DNA from: CAYLYP01 sp964387795
GTDB lineage: Bacteria; Bacteroidota; Bacteroidia; Bacteroidales; UBA7960
Length of the DNA stretch: 45,611 bases
Reading direction: 5' to 3'
Assembly (NCBI GenBank): GCA_964387795.1
Contig: CAYLYP010000021.1
Coordinates: forward strand, 1-45,611
The notes below the pieces were generated by a model. It had not been told where the DNA came from. It worked only from the letters and a program-made list of their open reading frames with translations, and ran no database searches. Within the stretch, counting starts at the first letter, position 1, and every line of letters begins with the position of its first letter. The position numbers were made by a program, and so were the translations under genes. Below, piece after piece: positions 7,721 through 15,622 of the stretch.

Positions 7721-8131
7721 ATGGATTTACCTGAAAAATTACTACTTCGGGAAGGTTTGAACAAAACCCCATGTAGATTAGACATATTAAGGGCTTTAAT
7801 GAATTCGGAGACTGCACTTTCGGAAATTGAAATAAAAGCACTATTGGCATTTGATTATGACAGGGCAACCATATTCCGAACGCTCAGGACTTTCCTGGAT
7901 ACCGGCCTCATTCACAGCATCCCTGTCGATTCGGGGGATGTTAGATATGCCATTACAATGAAAGAACAGGGCTGCAAAAAGAATTTTCATGCACATTTTC
8001 ATTGTATCAATTGCCAAAAGGTAGTTTGTCTTCAGGACATCCGATTTAATGAACCAAAACTTCCGGGCCATTTTAAACCAACATTCTATAGCCTTGTTAT
8101 AGATGGTTATTGCGAACAGTGCCAGGAATAA
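7721..8131 (+). CDS. Fur-family transcriptional repressor, probably zinc-responsive (Zur-like)
   Basis: The product is 136 residues from ATG 7721, the usual length for Fur-family proteins. The N-terminal winged helix includes NKTPCRLDILRALMNSETALSEIEI and the recognition-helix region DRATIFRTLRTFLDTGLIHSI. The dimerisation domain has the metal-binding stretch HAHFHCINCQKVVCL and a C-terminal YCEQCQE, giving the two CxxC pairs of the structural zinc site. A ZIP transporter follows directly, so zinc is the likely signal (Zur-like), although specificity cannot be read from sequence. The palindrome at 7691-7711 is the likely autoregulatory operator. A TTG at 7676 would extend the protein, but it lies upstream of the -7 element. 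Confidence 0.85.
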   Translation: MDLPEKLLLREGLNKTPCRLDILRALMNSETALSEIEIKALLAFDYDRATIFRTLRTFLDTGLIHSIPVDSGDVRYAITMKEQGCKKNFHAHFHCINCQKVVCLQDIRFNEPKLPGHFKPTFYSLVIDGYCEQCQE

Positions 8132-8161
8132 TTGATCCACAATAAAAAAAAACAAAACAAT

Positions 8162-8974
8162 ATGATAAATATCTGGGCAGGAGCTATTTTAAGCACTATA
8201 ATTGTAAGCATTGTATCCTTGGCTGGCATTATATTCGTGTCGATAAAAGTCAATAATTTACAAAAACTTGTATTGGCCCTTGTGAGCTTTGCAGTGGGAG
8301 GATTATTTGGAAATGCTTTTTTTCATTTACTTCCCGAAGCTTATGAATCCATACAGGATTTCAGGTTAATTGCAATACTTGTGATGGCAGGCCTTGTTTC
8401 ATTGTTCCTTCTTGAGAAATTTTTTCACTGGCAACACAACCATGATGTTGATGCGCCAAAGATAAAGGCCATGGGCTATATAAGCATTTTTGCAGATGGC
8501 TTTCACAATTTCACGGATGGGATATTGATAGCTGCATCATGGATGGTTAGCACTGAAGTAGGTATTGCAACCACAATAGCAGTTGTACTTCATGAGATTC
8601 CACAGGAGATAAGTGATTTTGGGATTTTGGTCCATTCAGGTTTTTCAAAGAAAAAAGCCTTGCTATTAAATTTTTATTCTGCCTGTGCCGCAATACTTGG
8701 GGCGGTAATCACCTTAATTGTGGGTTCAGGCATCGAAGAATTTTCAGTATATGTCCTTCCTTATGCAGCAGGTGGATTTATTTATTTGGCAGGAAGTGAT
8801 TTAATTCCTGAATTGCACAAGGATTTTAAACGCAGCAATGCAGTCATGCAGTTGGTAATGATATTGGCAGGTCTTGCCTTAATGTATTCAATAAGCATTA
8901 AGCATTCACACCAGCATGAGGGCCATGAGCATGAACATCAGCAAACAGAAGTTGGCCATCCGCATGATCATTAA
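8162..8974 (+). CDS. ZIP-family zinc (divalent metal) transporter
   Basis: The 270-residue polytopic inner-membrane protein has about eight hydrophobic segments. The ZIP metal-site motifs are intact: HNFTDGILIA in the fourth helix and HEIPQEISDFG in the fifth. The C-terminus is a His-rich tail (HSHQHEGHEHEHQQTEVGHPHDH read in part) that may bind metal. I chose ATG 8162; a TTG at 8132 overlaps the end of the upstream gene region without adding conserved sequence. It lies 30 bases after the Fur-family gene and probably shares its promoter. The pair would form a zinc-uptake unit repressed when zinc is plentiful. Similar members can act in either direction, so export is not excluded. Confidence 0.88.
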   Translation: MINIWAGAILSTIIVSIVSLAGIIFVSIKVNNLQKLVLALVSFAVGGLFGNAFFHLLPEAYESIQDFRLIAILVMAGLVSLFLLEKFFHWQHNHDVDAPKIKAMGYISIFADGFHNFTDGILIAASWMVSTEVGIATTIAVVLHEIPQEISDFGILVHSGFSKKKALLLNFYSACAAILGAVITLIVGSGIEEFSVYVLPYAAGGFIYLAGSDLIPELHKDFKRSNAVMQLVMILAGLALMYSISIKHSHQHEGHEHEHQQTEVGHPHDH

Positions 8975-8986
8975 CCCTGAACAAGA

Positions 8987-9026
8987 CAAAAAAAAATCAG
9001 GACGGCGCCTTTTGGCGCCGTCCTGA
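8987..9026 (-). terminator. Rho-independent terminator, mainly for the minus strand
   Basis: A perfect 13-base stem (8997-9009 with 9014-9026) surrounds a TTTT loop. The adjoining run of A at 8987-8996 becomes a U-tract in minus-strand RNA, so it best ends the gene at 9089-9610. It could also slow + strand transcription leaving the ZIP gene. Confidence 0.85.
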
Positions 9027-9088
9027 TACACTAAACCAACATTTAAAACAAGATTTACTTAAAAGCCTAACGCTAAGAGGAAGAAGAA

Positions 9089-9610
9089 TTAGTTTTTACC
9101 CCATTTTTCAATCAATGTAAGCGGGGCATGTTTTTCCATCAAAAATTCGTTTGTTGAGTTCATATATGTATCGCAAAAGCTGATACTAACAATTTTATTA
9201 CCTTCAAACTGAAGCAAAAAGCCTGTTTTCTCTTTCTGCCATGGCCAATGGTTAAATACAGGGAACAAACCACTGTTTAATAATACTACAGGGCTGCCTG
9301 GAAGGATGTCACCTGCCTGTTCAAATGAAGCTTCAAGGGCTATTTTACCCGGATTAGATAAGAGATAGGTTTCCATGTTTTCAAAAAGCCACTGAATAAA
9401 GGCTGTTTTATTCACATGTATTGTCCTGGCTTTATTCATCTGCCTGAGAGCAATACCCATATCGTTTGGTTCATTAGCCAGGTCAATAATCTGAAACACG
9501 CCATCATCGTGCAACAGGGATGACAATTGCCTGATATTAAAAGAAGCAACTGCATCTGCAAATATTCTTGCAACTTCCTGTTCTTCTTTGGTTGGGATAT
9601 ATAATTCCAT
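9089..9610 (-). CDS. NTF2/SnoaL-like protein of unknown function
   Basis: The 173-residue soluble protein has no signal peptide. The start (EEQEVARIFADAVASFNIRQLSSLLHDDGVFQI) reads like the first helices and strand of an NTF2/SnoaL-like fold, and the remaining alternation fits a compact alpha/beta protein. Only the general fold is guessed; no catalytic residues are identifiable. It is flanked by terminators on both sides (8987-9026 and 9794-9828), so it is a single-gene unit. Confidence 0.7.
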   Translation of the reverse strand: MELYIPTKEEQEVARIFADAVASFNIRQLSSLLHDDGVFQIIDLANEPNDMGIALRQMNKARTIHVNKTAFIQWLFENMETYLLSNPGKIALEASFEQAGDILPGSPVVLLNSGLFPVFNHWPWQKEKTGFLLQFEGNKIVSISFCDTYMNSTNEFLMEKHAPLTLIEKWGKN

Positions 9611-9793
9611 GACAATAGGATTTGGCGATGAGTAAAAAAAGGATTCAATTTGCTTTGCTATCGTGGTATAAAATTACAACAGCAAGTCAAAATAGCCATC
9701 CATAAAACACGTAAAATCAGCCCGTTTTATCAATTCAGGGTTTTACGGATTACATTATCTATGGTCTCCTCCTAAGGATTTCATTATGAGAAC

Positions 9794-9828
9794 AAAAAGT
9801 AAAAGCCCCTAAGGGGCTTTTACTTTTT
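9794..9828 (-). terminator. Bidirectional terminator downstream of tonB
   Basis: A 16-base stem (9794-9809 with 9813-9828) has a 3-base loop, with A-rich and T-rich ends that make it work on either strand. It lies 58 bases beyond the tonB stop at 9887. Confidence 0.88.
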
Positions 9829-9886
9829 TGAGACATTAAATGTGCTATTATGCAATCCGGATAATCAGAATGAATACAATAAATCT

Positions 9887-10561
9887 TTATTTTAATTTAA
9901 AGTTGAAAGGTATGTTTAACTGAACCCTTACAGGCACACCTCTTTGTAATCCAGGCTCCCAGAGTGGCATCATTCTTATAACCCTTACAGCTTCTGCATT
10001 CATGCTTTCTGTTACGCCTTTTAAAATCTGTATGTTTGTAATCCTTCCATCCTTTTCCACAACAAAAGTTACATATACTATTCCGCTAATTCCAAGCTCC
10101 TTGTCCCTGGTCGGATATTTTGTGTTGTTGGCCAGAAACCGCAACATCTCAGTTTCTCCCCCCGGGAATGAAGGCATCTGTTCAACTATAACAAAAGGGG
10201 TTTCTTCAACAACATCATCTTCTACAGCTTTAGGCATTACTGGTGCTACCTCAACAGCTTCTGTCTGGTTGGTTTCGGCAGTGAAACTTACACTCTCTGT
10301 AACATCAACCTCATCTTTTACTATTTTAAATGACTGGGACAAGGTAGGCATCTTAACTTCCGGCTTTTCAGGAAAGGTTACAGGAATATCAATTATTTCG
10401 CCTTTAAAAACAGAAGCATTTGTAAGTACAATTGGTTCGTCTCCTGAATATTTCCATTCAAAAGCTGCAAAGCTTAAAAGGAGTGCAATTGCTAATCCGA
10501 TTTGCATAAAGATCTTTTTTTTGCCTTCCAGGTCGGCACGGGTGGTTTTTTTAGTTTCCAT
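9887..10561 (-). CDS. tonB: Energy transducer TonB
   Basis: The 224-residue protein has one N-terminal membrane anchor (FMQIGLAIALLLSFAAFEW), a periplasmic spacer rich in Glu, Val and Pro, and a C-terminal TonB domain. The domain includes MPSFPGGETEMLRFLANNTKYP, GISGIVYVTFVVEKDGRI and the ending PLWEPGLQRGVPVRVQLNIPFNFKLK. It couples the proton gradient, through ExbB/ExbD (not in this window), to TonB-dependent outer-membrane receptors such as the one at 22386-24821. The SFPGGE start is the form common in Bacteroidota. It is a single-gene unit ended by the terminator at 9794-9828. Confidence 0.92.
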   Translation of the reverse strand: METKKTTRADLEGKKKIFMQIGLAIALLLSFAAFEWKYSGDEPIVLTNASVFKGEIIDIPVTFPEKPEVKMPTLSQSFKIVKDEVDVTESVSFTAETNQTEAVEVAPVMPKAVEDDVVEETPFVIVEQMPSFPGGETEMLRFLANNTKYPTRDKELGISGIVYVTFVVEKDGRITNIQILKGVTESMNAEAVRVIRMMPLWEPGLQRGVPVRVQLNIPFNFKLK

Positions 10562-10673
10562 GGTAAATAATTATTAAGGTTAACAATTTAATGCGTTATA
10601 TTACAGTTGTATCGAAAAATCATGCCAAATTGACATCAAATGAAAAGTTTTTTATCCACAGGAAATAAAAAGA

Positions 10674-10812
10674 TAATTAGAAAATTAGCGAATTAGCAAA
10701 TTAGCAAATTGAATGCAAGAGCAGTGGTTACATCTATGGTAATTGCCTTTTTTAAAGGGTTTGTAGTATTTATAATTTGCTAATTCACATATTTGCATAT
10801 TTGCTAATTTTT
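10674..10812. repeat. Inverted AATTAGC/GCTAATT repeat clusters
   Basis: AATTAGC(G/A)A units repeat at 10679-10709, and their reverse complement (GCTAATT, with ATTTGC variants) recurs at 10776-10810, so the roughly 135-base segment can fold into a long hairpin. The same word recurs at 32397-32436. Confidence 0.55.
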
Positions 10813-10855
10813 TAAATACCAATTGATTCTCTGTTCCATATCACCAGTCACTTCC

Positions 10856-11016
10856 GGTGGGATCTCTCACCCCTGCGGACTATTAATAGCAGGGCTGCTG
10901 ATTTTACTGATTCCGTTACTAACACCCTTACCGCAGGGGATTCGAGATGACGTCATTCAATCATAAAAAAAGGGGGAAAGAGCAGGGGCGGCTGCGCCGC
11001 CCCTGCTCTTTCCCCC
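10856..11016. repeat. Interspersed repeat element with a 21-bp perfect hairpin
   Basis: CCCCTGCGG near 10870 and CCGCAGGGG near 10930 form an inverted pair, the latter followed by ATTCGAGATGACG. After this, a perfect 21-base stem (10972-10992 with 10996-11016) has a 3-base loop, with G-rich then C-rich ends. The layout suggests a non-autonomous interspersed repeat rather than a terminator, because no gene ends here. Confidence 0.5.
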
Positions 11017-11179
11017 CCCTCCCTTTTTCCAGGCAAACGTCATTTCGATGGAGCAGGGTAAGTTAATAAAGCGGTAGAATGGTAATTATTAACCCCCAGA
11101 AGGTTATTAATTGTCCCTGCGATTGAGAAATCCCACAGAGTGCGGCTGTTGATGTTGGGCGAAGGGGGAATATTTTAAA

Positions 11180-11400
11180 TTCAATATTACCGCCGCTAAC
11201 GCGGCTATTGATATAGAGGGGCAAACCTTTACTACAAATATTCCCGCCGCTAATGCGGCTTTCCCTATGAGAAGTCATTTGGTTTGATTTTCAAAGGAGG
11301 AATACATATAAATGCCTGTTTTGTATTCAGGTGCAGCGCACCGATTATATTTATAGCAAATAAAAGGTTGTGCAGACAGATAGGTGCAGCGCACCGGAAA
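11180..11400. repeat. Cluster of four REP-like hairpins with a conserved AATATT tail
   Basis: Two units lie on the minus strand (11243-11260 and about 11191-11205), each a GCCGC...GCGGC hairpin followed by GG(G/T)AATATT. Two lie on the plus strand (11330-11342 and 11383-11395), each GGTGC-AGC-GCACC followed by GATTATATT or GGAAATATT. The stems differ but remain paired, while the tail is conserved, as in REP/BIME elements. Confidence 0.55.
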
Positions 11401-11598
11401 TATTGGTTTGGGAATGTCAAACATCTTGTCTTTCAATCCGTGTAATCGGTGTAATCCGTGGATAAAAAAATCCGGCTAATAATGCCCAACTGTTTTATTG
11501 ATTAAGGCATAATAAGCAGTTTGTCTGTCATTTATAAATACTTTCAGAAAAATAATAAAAGTGGTGTTTCTCTCGAAAAACAGGACTAAAAAAGTTTA

Positions 11599-11606
11599 TA
11601 TCTTTG
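11599..11606 (+). promoter_or_regulatory. -7 promoter element of the threonine dehydrogenase gene
   Basis: TATCTTTG matches the TAnnTTTG consensus and lies 45 bases before the start codon. No clear -33 TTTG is present at the usual spacing. Confidence 0.45.
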
Positions 11607-11651
11607 CCCCCATAAAATGAATCTTCCTTAATATAAAACACTAAAAATCTT

Positions 11652-12602
11652 ATGGAACGTATTCTTGTGATTGGATGCGCCGGTCAGATTGGCTCAGAGC
11701 TTACACTGGCACTCCGGAACATATATGGTGACGCCAATGTGGTAGCCACAGACATCAAACCTGCTTCAAAAGAAATTACTGAAGGAGGCCCTTTTGAAAT
11801 CCTGGATGTATTGGACACCCACAGGCTTTTTGGAACTGTGAGCCGAAACAAGATTACCCAGATTTATCATCTTGCTGCGATATTATCGGGCAATGCTGAA
11901 AAGAAACCTCTTGCATCCTGGCATATTAATATGTCGAGCCTGATGAATGTTCTTGAACTCTCAAGGGAACTTGCCATAAAAAAAGTGTTCTGGCCAAGCT
12001 CTATTGCTGTCTTTGGGCCTACTACTCCCAGGATTGAAACCCCTCAGTTCACAACAATGGAACCCAATACCGTATATGGTATAAGCAAACTTGCCGGAGA
12101 ACGCTGGTTAGAGTATTATTTTCAAAAGTTTGGTGTTGATGGCCGCAGCCTTCGTTACCCTGGCCTGATTAGCTATAAAACCGAAGCCGGTGGTGGCACT
12201 ACCGATTATGCAGTTGATATTTTTTATGAAGCCGTTAAACATAATGCTTATGAGTGCTTCCTTTCAGAGAACACCTTCCTGCCAATGATGTTTATGGATG
12301 ATGCTATTAAAGCTACCATTGACATTATGGAAGCTGATGCTTCAAAAATAAAACTTCGTTCAAGCTACAATGTGGCTGGGATAAGCTTTAGCCCTAAGAC
12401 ATTAACAGAAGAAATCAAAAAGCATAAACCTGATTTCAAAATCAGCTATAAACCTGACTTCCGTCAGGCAATTGCTGACAGTTGGCCTCAAAGTATTGAT
12501 GATTCCCATGCACGTAAAGATTGGGGATTGAAATGTGCATACAACCTTTCTGCAATGACAAAGGCTATGCTTGAAGGCGTATCTAAAAAATTCAACCAGT
12601 AA
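11652..12602 (+). CDS. tdh: L-threonine 3-dehydrogenase, SDR (epimerase-like) type
   Basis: The 316-residue cytoplasmic enzyme starts with a Rossmann NAD-binding motif (GCAGQIGSEL). It has the extended-SDR catalytic Ser region WPSSIAVFGP and the Tyr/Lys pair in YGISKLAGE. The block GGGTTDYAVDIFYEAV...LPMMFMDDAIKATIDIMEA is characteristic of SDR-type threonine dehydrogenases, as opposed to general UDP-glucose epimerases. The reaction oxidises L-threonine with NAD to 2-amino-3-ketobutyrate, which 2-amino-3-ketobutyrate CoA ligase (not seen here) would split to glycine and acetyl-CoA. It is a single-gene unit ended by the terminator at 12626-12656. Confidence 0.9.
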   Translation: MERILVIGCAGQIGSELTLALRNIYGDANVVATDIKPASKEITEGGPFEILDVLDTHRLFGTVSRNKITQIYHLAAILSGNAEKKPLASWHINMSSLMNVLELSRELAIKKVFWPSSIAVFGPTTPRIETPQFTTMEPNTVYGISKLAGERWLEYYFQKFGVDGRSLRYPGLISYKTEAGGGTTDYAVDIFYEAVKHNAYECFLSENTFLPMMFMDDAIKATIDIMEADASKIKLRSSYNVAGISFSPKTLTEEIKKHKPDFKISYKPDFRQAIADSWPQSIDDSHARKDWGLKCAYNLSAMTKAMLEGVSKKFNQ

Positions 12603-12625
12603 GGTTTTTTACAAATTATTATATC

Positions 12626-12656
12626 CGCCGGGAGCACTTTTGCTTCCGGCGTTTTT
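12626..12656 (+). terminator. Terminator after the threonine dehydrogenase gene
   Basis: An 11-base stem (12626-12636 with 12641-12651, one G.T pair) has a CTTT loop and is followed by five T. The T-tract runs into the -7 element of the next gene. Confidence 0.87.
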
Positions 12657-12658
12657 AT

Positions 12659-12666
12659 TACCTTTG
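12659..12666 (+). promoter_or_regulatory. -7 promoter element of the tatD gene
   Basis: TACCTTTG matches TAnnTTTG and ends 4 bases before the tatD ATG, so the transcript may start at or next to the start codon. A TTTG at 12639-12642, 16 bases upstream, lies inside the preceding terminator and could serve as the -33 element. Confidence 0.5.
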
Positions 12667-12670
12667 CAGC

Positions 12671-13444
12671 ATGTTTTTTGTTGACACCCATACCCATATC
12701 TATCTCGAAGAGTTTGACACCGACCGCAATGAAGTCGTCGATCAGGCTATTGCTGCCGGTGTCCAATATATGTTAATGCCCAATGTGGATAAGCAAACCA
12801 TTGGGCCTATGATGCAACTTAACAGGCAGTTCCCTTTGAATTGCCTTCCCATGATGGGCCTCCATCCAACATCTGTTAAGGAAAACCCACAAGCTGCACT
12901 GGATGAAGTAGCGGATTGGTTTGAAAAAGAAAACTTTTTTGCAGTTGGCGAAACTGGTATTGATTTATATTGGGACACAACTTATTTTGAACAACAGAAA
13001 CAGGCGTTCCGCTTTCAAATCGAACTTGCACTGAAGCATGGCCTGCCCCTTATAATACATTCAAGAAAATCACTTGAAGAGATTTTCCAGGTCTTATTGC
13101 CCTACCAGGGGACAAAACTTAAGGGTGTGTTTCATTGCTATCCCGGTGATGTTGTTCAGGCTGAAAAGGTATTAGGAATGGGCTTTTACCTGGGCATTGG
13201 AGGAGTGGTTAGCTATAAAAACTCCGAAATGGCGAAGGTGGTGGAAGCTATCGGGCTCGAACATATCATTCTCGAAACAGATGCGCCTTATCTTCCTCCT
13301 GTCCCTCACCGTGGAAAAAGAAACCAACCCTCCTATATCCCTTTGATTGCTGCAAAGATTGCCGAAATAAAGAAAACAAGCATCAGCGAAGTGGCAGAAA
13401 AAACAACAAACAATGCCTGCCAATTATTTAATTTGAAACAATAA
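12671..13444 (+). CDS. tatD: TatD-family metal-dependent hydrolase (DNase)
   Basis: The 257 residues match the usual family length. The TIM-barrel metal site is complete: HTHIYLEEF near the start, GETGIDLYW, IHSRKSLEEI, GVFHCYPGD and ETDAPYLPP near residue 204. The family acts as 3'-5' exonucleases or endonucleases on DNA. It starts a two-gene unit with the asparaginase gene 8 bases downstream, an order common in Bacteroidota. The promoter lies unusually close to the ATG (see 12659-12666). Confidence 0.93.
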   Translation: MFFVDTHTHIYLEEFDTDRNEVVDQAIAAGVQYMLMPNVDKQTIGPMMQLNRQFPLNCLPMMGLHPTSVKENPQAALDEVADWFEKENFFAVGETGIDLYWDTTYFEQQKQAFRFQIELALKHGLPLIIHSRKSLEEIFQVLLPYQGTKLKGVFHCYPGDVVQAEKVLGMGFYLGIGGVVSYKNSEMAKVVEAIGLEHIILETDAPYLPPVPHRGKRNQPSYIPLIAAKIAEIKKTSISEVAEKTTNNACQLFNLKQ

Positions 13445-13452
13445 TCTCAAAG

Positions 13453-14484
13453 ATGATAAAACATCCTTCCATATTAGTGATTTATACAGGTGGCACCATA
13501 GGAATGGTGCAGGATATTGAAACAGGAAGCCTTATACCTCTTGATTTCAGTCATTTGAGCGAACAAATCCCTGAAATAAAAAAGTTTAACTATAACATCC
13601 ATACCTATTCTTTCCAACCAGTCATCGATAGTTCAAATATTGAGCCTTCGATATGGGTAGAGCTGGCCAAGCTCATTGAAACAAATTATGAATCCTATGA
13701 TGGCTTTGTGATTTTACATGGCTCTGATACAATGGCATATACTGCCTCCGCACTTAGCTTTATGCTCGAAAACCTTGGCAAGCCTGTTATCCTTACCGGC
13801 TCCCAACTTCCTATCGGGATGCTACGTACCGATGGAAAGGAAAACTTTATTACTGCAATCGAAATTGCTGCTGCACGTAAAGATGACAAACCACTGGTGC
13901 CGGAGGTATGCGTATATTTTGAGAACCAGCTATACAGGGGCAACCGCACCCATAAGTTTAATGCTGAGCATTTTGAAGCTTTCCGCTCTGTAAACTATCC
14001 AGTATTGGCCGAAGCAGGGGTTCAGATAAAATATAACCATGCTTTTATCCACCATTCTGCTGATCAGGAATTCAGGATATTTACCCAATTGGATTCAAAC
14101 ATTGCAATCTTAAAGATATTCCCTGGCATCACTCCTGAGGTTGTTGGCAGTATTCTAAGTATTAAAGGTTTGAAAGCCGTAATCATGGAAACTTATGGTT
14201 CGGGGAATGCCCCATCGTCAGCATGGTTTCTTGATTTGATAAAGCATGCTGTTGATCAGGGGATTATTGTTGTAAATATCACCCAGTGCAGGGGAGGAAG
14301 TGTTGTCATGGGCAAGTATGAAACCAGCCTTGGCCTTGGCAAAAGCGGAGTGGTAAGTGGATGGGACATGACCACCGAAGCTGCACTTACAAAGCTGATG
14401 TACCTGCTTGGAAATGGTTACAGCCTTACTAAGGTGAAGAAGTATTTGCAAATACCCCTAAGGGGCGAGATGACAATTCATTAA
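13453..14484 (+). CDS. ansA: Type I (cytoplasmic) L-asparaginase
   Basis: The 343-residue enzyme lacks a signal peptide. The first catalytic Thr lies in YTGGTIGM near residue 13. The second active-site element is HGSDTMAYTASALSFML, followed by the Lys of RTDGKEN, giving the Thr-Lys-Asp set of bacterial asparaginases. It hydrolyses L-asparagine to aspartate and ammonia. The short length and absence of an export signal indicate the low-affinity cytoplasmic type. It is cotranscribed with tatD. The convergent diheme gene ends 3 bases away, with no terminator between. Confidence 0.93.
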   Translation: MIKHPSILVIYTGGTIGMVQDIETGSLIPLDFSHLSEQIPEIKKFNYNIHTYSFQPVIDSSNIEPSIWVELAKLIETNYESYDGFVILHGSDTMAYTASALSFMLENLGKPVILTGSQLPIGMLRTDGKENFITAIEIAAARKDDKPLVPEVCVYFENQLYRGNRTHKFNAEHFEAFRSVNYPVLAEAGVQIKYNHAFIHHSADQEFRIFTQLDSNIAILKIFPGITPEVVGSILSIKGLKAVIMETYGSGNAPSSAWFLDLIKHAVDQGIIVVNITQCRGGSVVMGKYETSLGLGKSGVVSGWDMTTEAALTKLMYLLGNGYSLTKVKKYLQIPLRGEMTIH

Positions 14485-14486
14485 TA

Positions 14487-15620
14487 TTAGCGGGGAGCTG
14501 CAATAAATTCCTGGGGCAATCCGGGAGGAGGACCAAAATCAGGATTATTGACAAATGAAGTATCCGTAAGGCATTTCAGAAAAGCAATAAGGTTTTGTTT
14601 CTGAGTAGGGTTCAGATGTGCCCCCCCATCCGGGAGTTTATGCATTAGTGGGTGTGCATAGGGTGAATAAACAAGGCCTTCATTATAAAAATCAACTACT
14701 TCTTCAAGAGTAGCAAACCTTCCATCATGCATGTAGGGAGCCCTCAGTTCAACATTTCGAAGTGTTGGGGCTTTGTATGCACCTATGTCTGAAGGCACGC
14801 CTGTGATTGAATATCTGTCCCTGGGATCATCAAACACACTGTCTTTTGCATTGTTGTAAAACAGGTTTGTTGTAAATAGCGGGTTCCCATCACCTCCATG
14901 GCAATGAAAACAATCTGCACCCTCTTCGGTTGTAAACAACACATATCCCAGAAACTCCTCATTGCCCAGGTTTGCTTCCCCTCTCAGATATTTGTCAAAT
15001 GTTGAATTGGCAGATATCAGTGTCCTTACAAATTGGGCAATGGCACGTCCCATATTCTTTACGGTAACTACTTTGCTGCCAAAAGCTTTTTCAAACATTG
15101 GGGGATATTCAGGTATGCTTTGTATCAATGCTTTTGCCCTGTTTGTATCTGAACCCATTTCATGAGGGGCCATGATGCCCATCCATGTAAAATCTTCAAT
15201 CTGGTTTACCCGCCCGTTCCATAGCATGGTATTTGGGTTCCAAACCATGTTTATCAGGGGCATCATGGTATGATGTGTCCGGGTTATGCCATCAATCCCA
15301 TAAGCATAGCCTTTGTTATTGTGAAAACCATGTTGTTGGAGATGGCAACTGGCACACGACATCAAACTATCAGGATTGTTTCGCCCGGCAAGCCTCCCAT
15401 CGTAAAACAAATATCTTCCTAATGCAATCCCTTCTTCAGTCATTGGGTTATCTGTCGGGATGTATAATAATGTCGGGAAATACTTTGGGATTTCTATTGT
15501 ATAAGGGGTAGGGTTATAGGATGAAGGATCCCCATCATCAGGAACAGGGTCTTTTTTACAAGAACTGAAAGCTGTGATTAAAAGAAAACCAATCATCAAA
15601 ACCTTAAATGCCTTCATCAC
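14487..15620 (-). CDS. Diheme cytochrome c peroxidase/MauG-family lipoprotein (MbnH-like)
   Basis: The 377-residue protein has a lipoprotein signal (ITAFSSC, lipid Cys 21). Two heme c sites follow, C89-A-S-C92-H93 and C237-F-H-C240-H241, plus the family's conserved APTLRNVELRAPYMHDGRF late motif. The family reduces peroxide or, in MauG and MbnH, uses a high-valent diheme state to modify a Trp in a partner. The gene begins 2 bases after the MbnP-like gene, so the partner here is probably that protein, making an MbnH-like role more likely than plain peroxidase. The protein would be anchored by lipid and face the periplasm. Without an alignment, a general peroxidase cannot be excluded. Confidence 0.88.
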   Translation of the reverse strand: MMKAFKVLMIGFLLITAFSSCKKDPVPDDGDPSSYNPTPYTIEIPKYFPTLLYIPTDNPMTEEGIALGRYLFYDGRLAGRNNPDSLMSCASCHLQQHGFHNNKGYAYGIDGITRTHHTMMPLINMVWNPNTMLWNGRVNQIEDFTWMGIMAPHEMGSDTNRAKALIQSIPEYPPMFEKAFGSKVVTVKNMGRAIAQFVRTLISANSTFDKYLRGEANLGNEEFLGYVLFTTEEGADCFHCHGGDGNPLFTTNLFYNNAKDSVFDDPRDRYSITGVPSDIGAYKAPTLRNVELRAPYMHDGRFATLEEVVDFYNEGLVYSPYAHPLMHKLPDGGAHLNPTQKQNLIAFLKCLTDTSFVNNPDFGPPPGLPQEFIAAPR

Positions 15621-15622
15621 TA

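Larger units (their letters stand above)
10562..11651. other. Gene-free region built from several intergenic repeat families
   Basis: About 1.1 kb without a convincing gene. In order it holds AATTAGC-type repeats in inverted orientation (10674-10812), an element with inverted CCCTGCGG ends and a 21-bp perfect hairpin (10856-11016), four hairpin-plus-tail units (11180-11400), a direct repeat of the form AATCCGTGTAATC (about 11436-11460), and a TATCTTTG -7 element just before the next gene. One short frame through the repeats (11063-11278) is not credible as a gene. Confidence 0.65.

Noticed and set aside
10651..10660. TTATCCACAG, a DnaA-box-like word, in the gene-free region
   Set aside because: It is a single copy without clustered boxes, an AT-rich unwinding element or dnaA/dnaN nearby, so it is not an origin.
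10674..10812. CRISPR or satellite phage att site in the AATTAGC repeats
   Set aside because: Units are too short and degenerate, with no spacers, integrase or tRNA end nearby.
11063..11278. Minus-strand frame of 71 codons in the repeat cluster
   Set aside because: It is made of REP-like units, and its periodic Ser/Gly/Asn-Ile repeats come from the DNA repeats.
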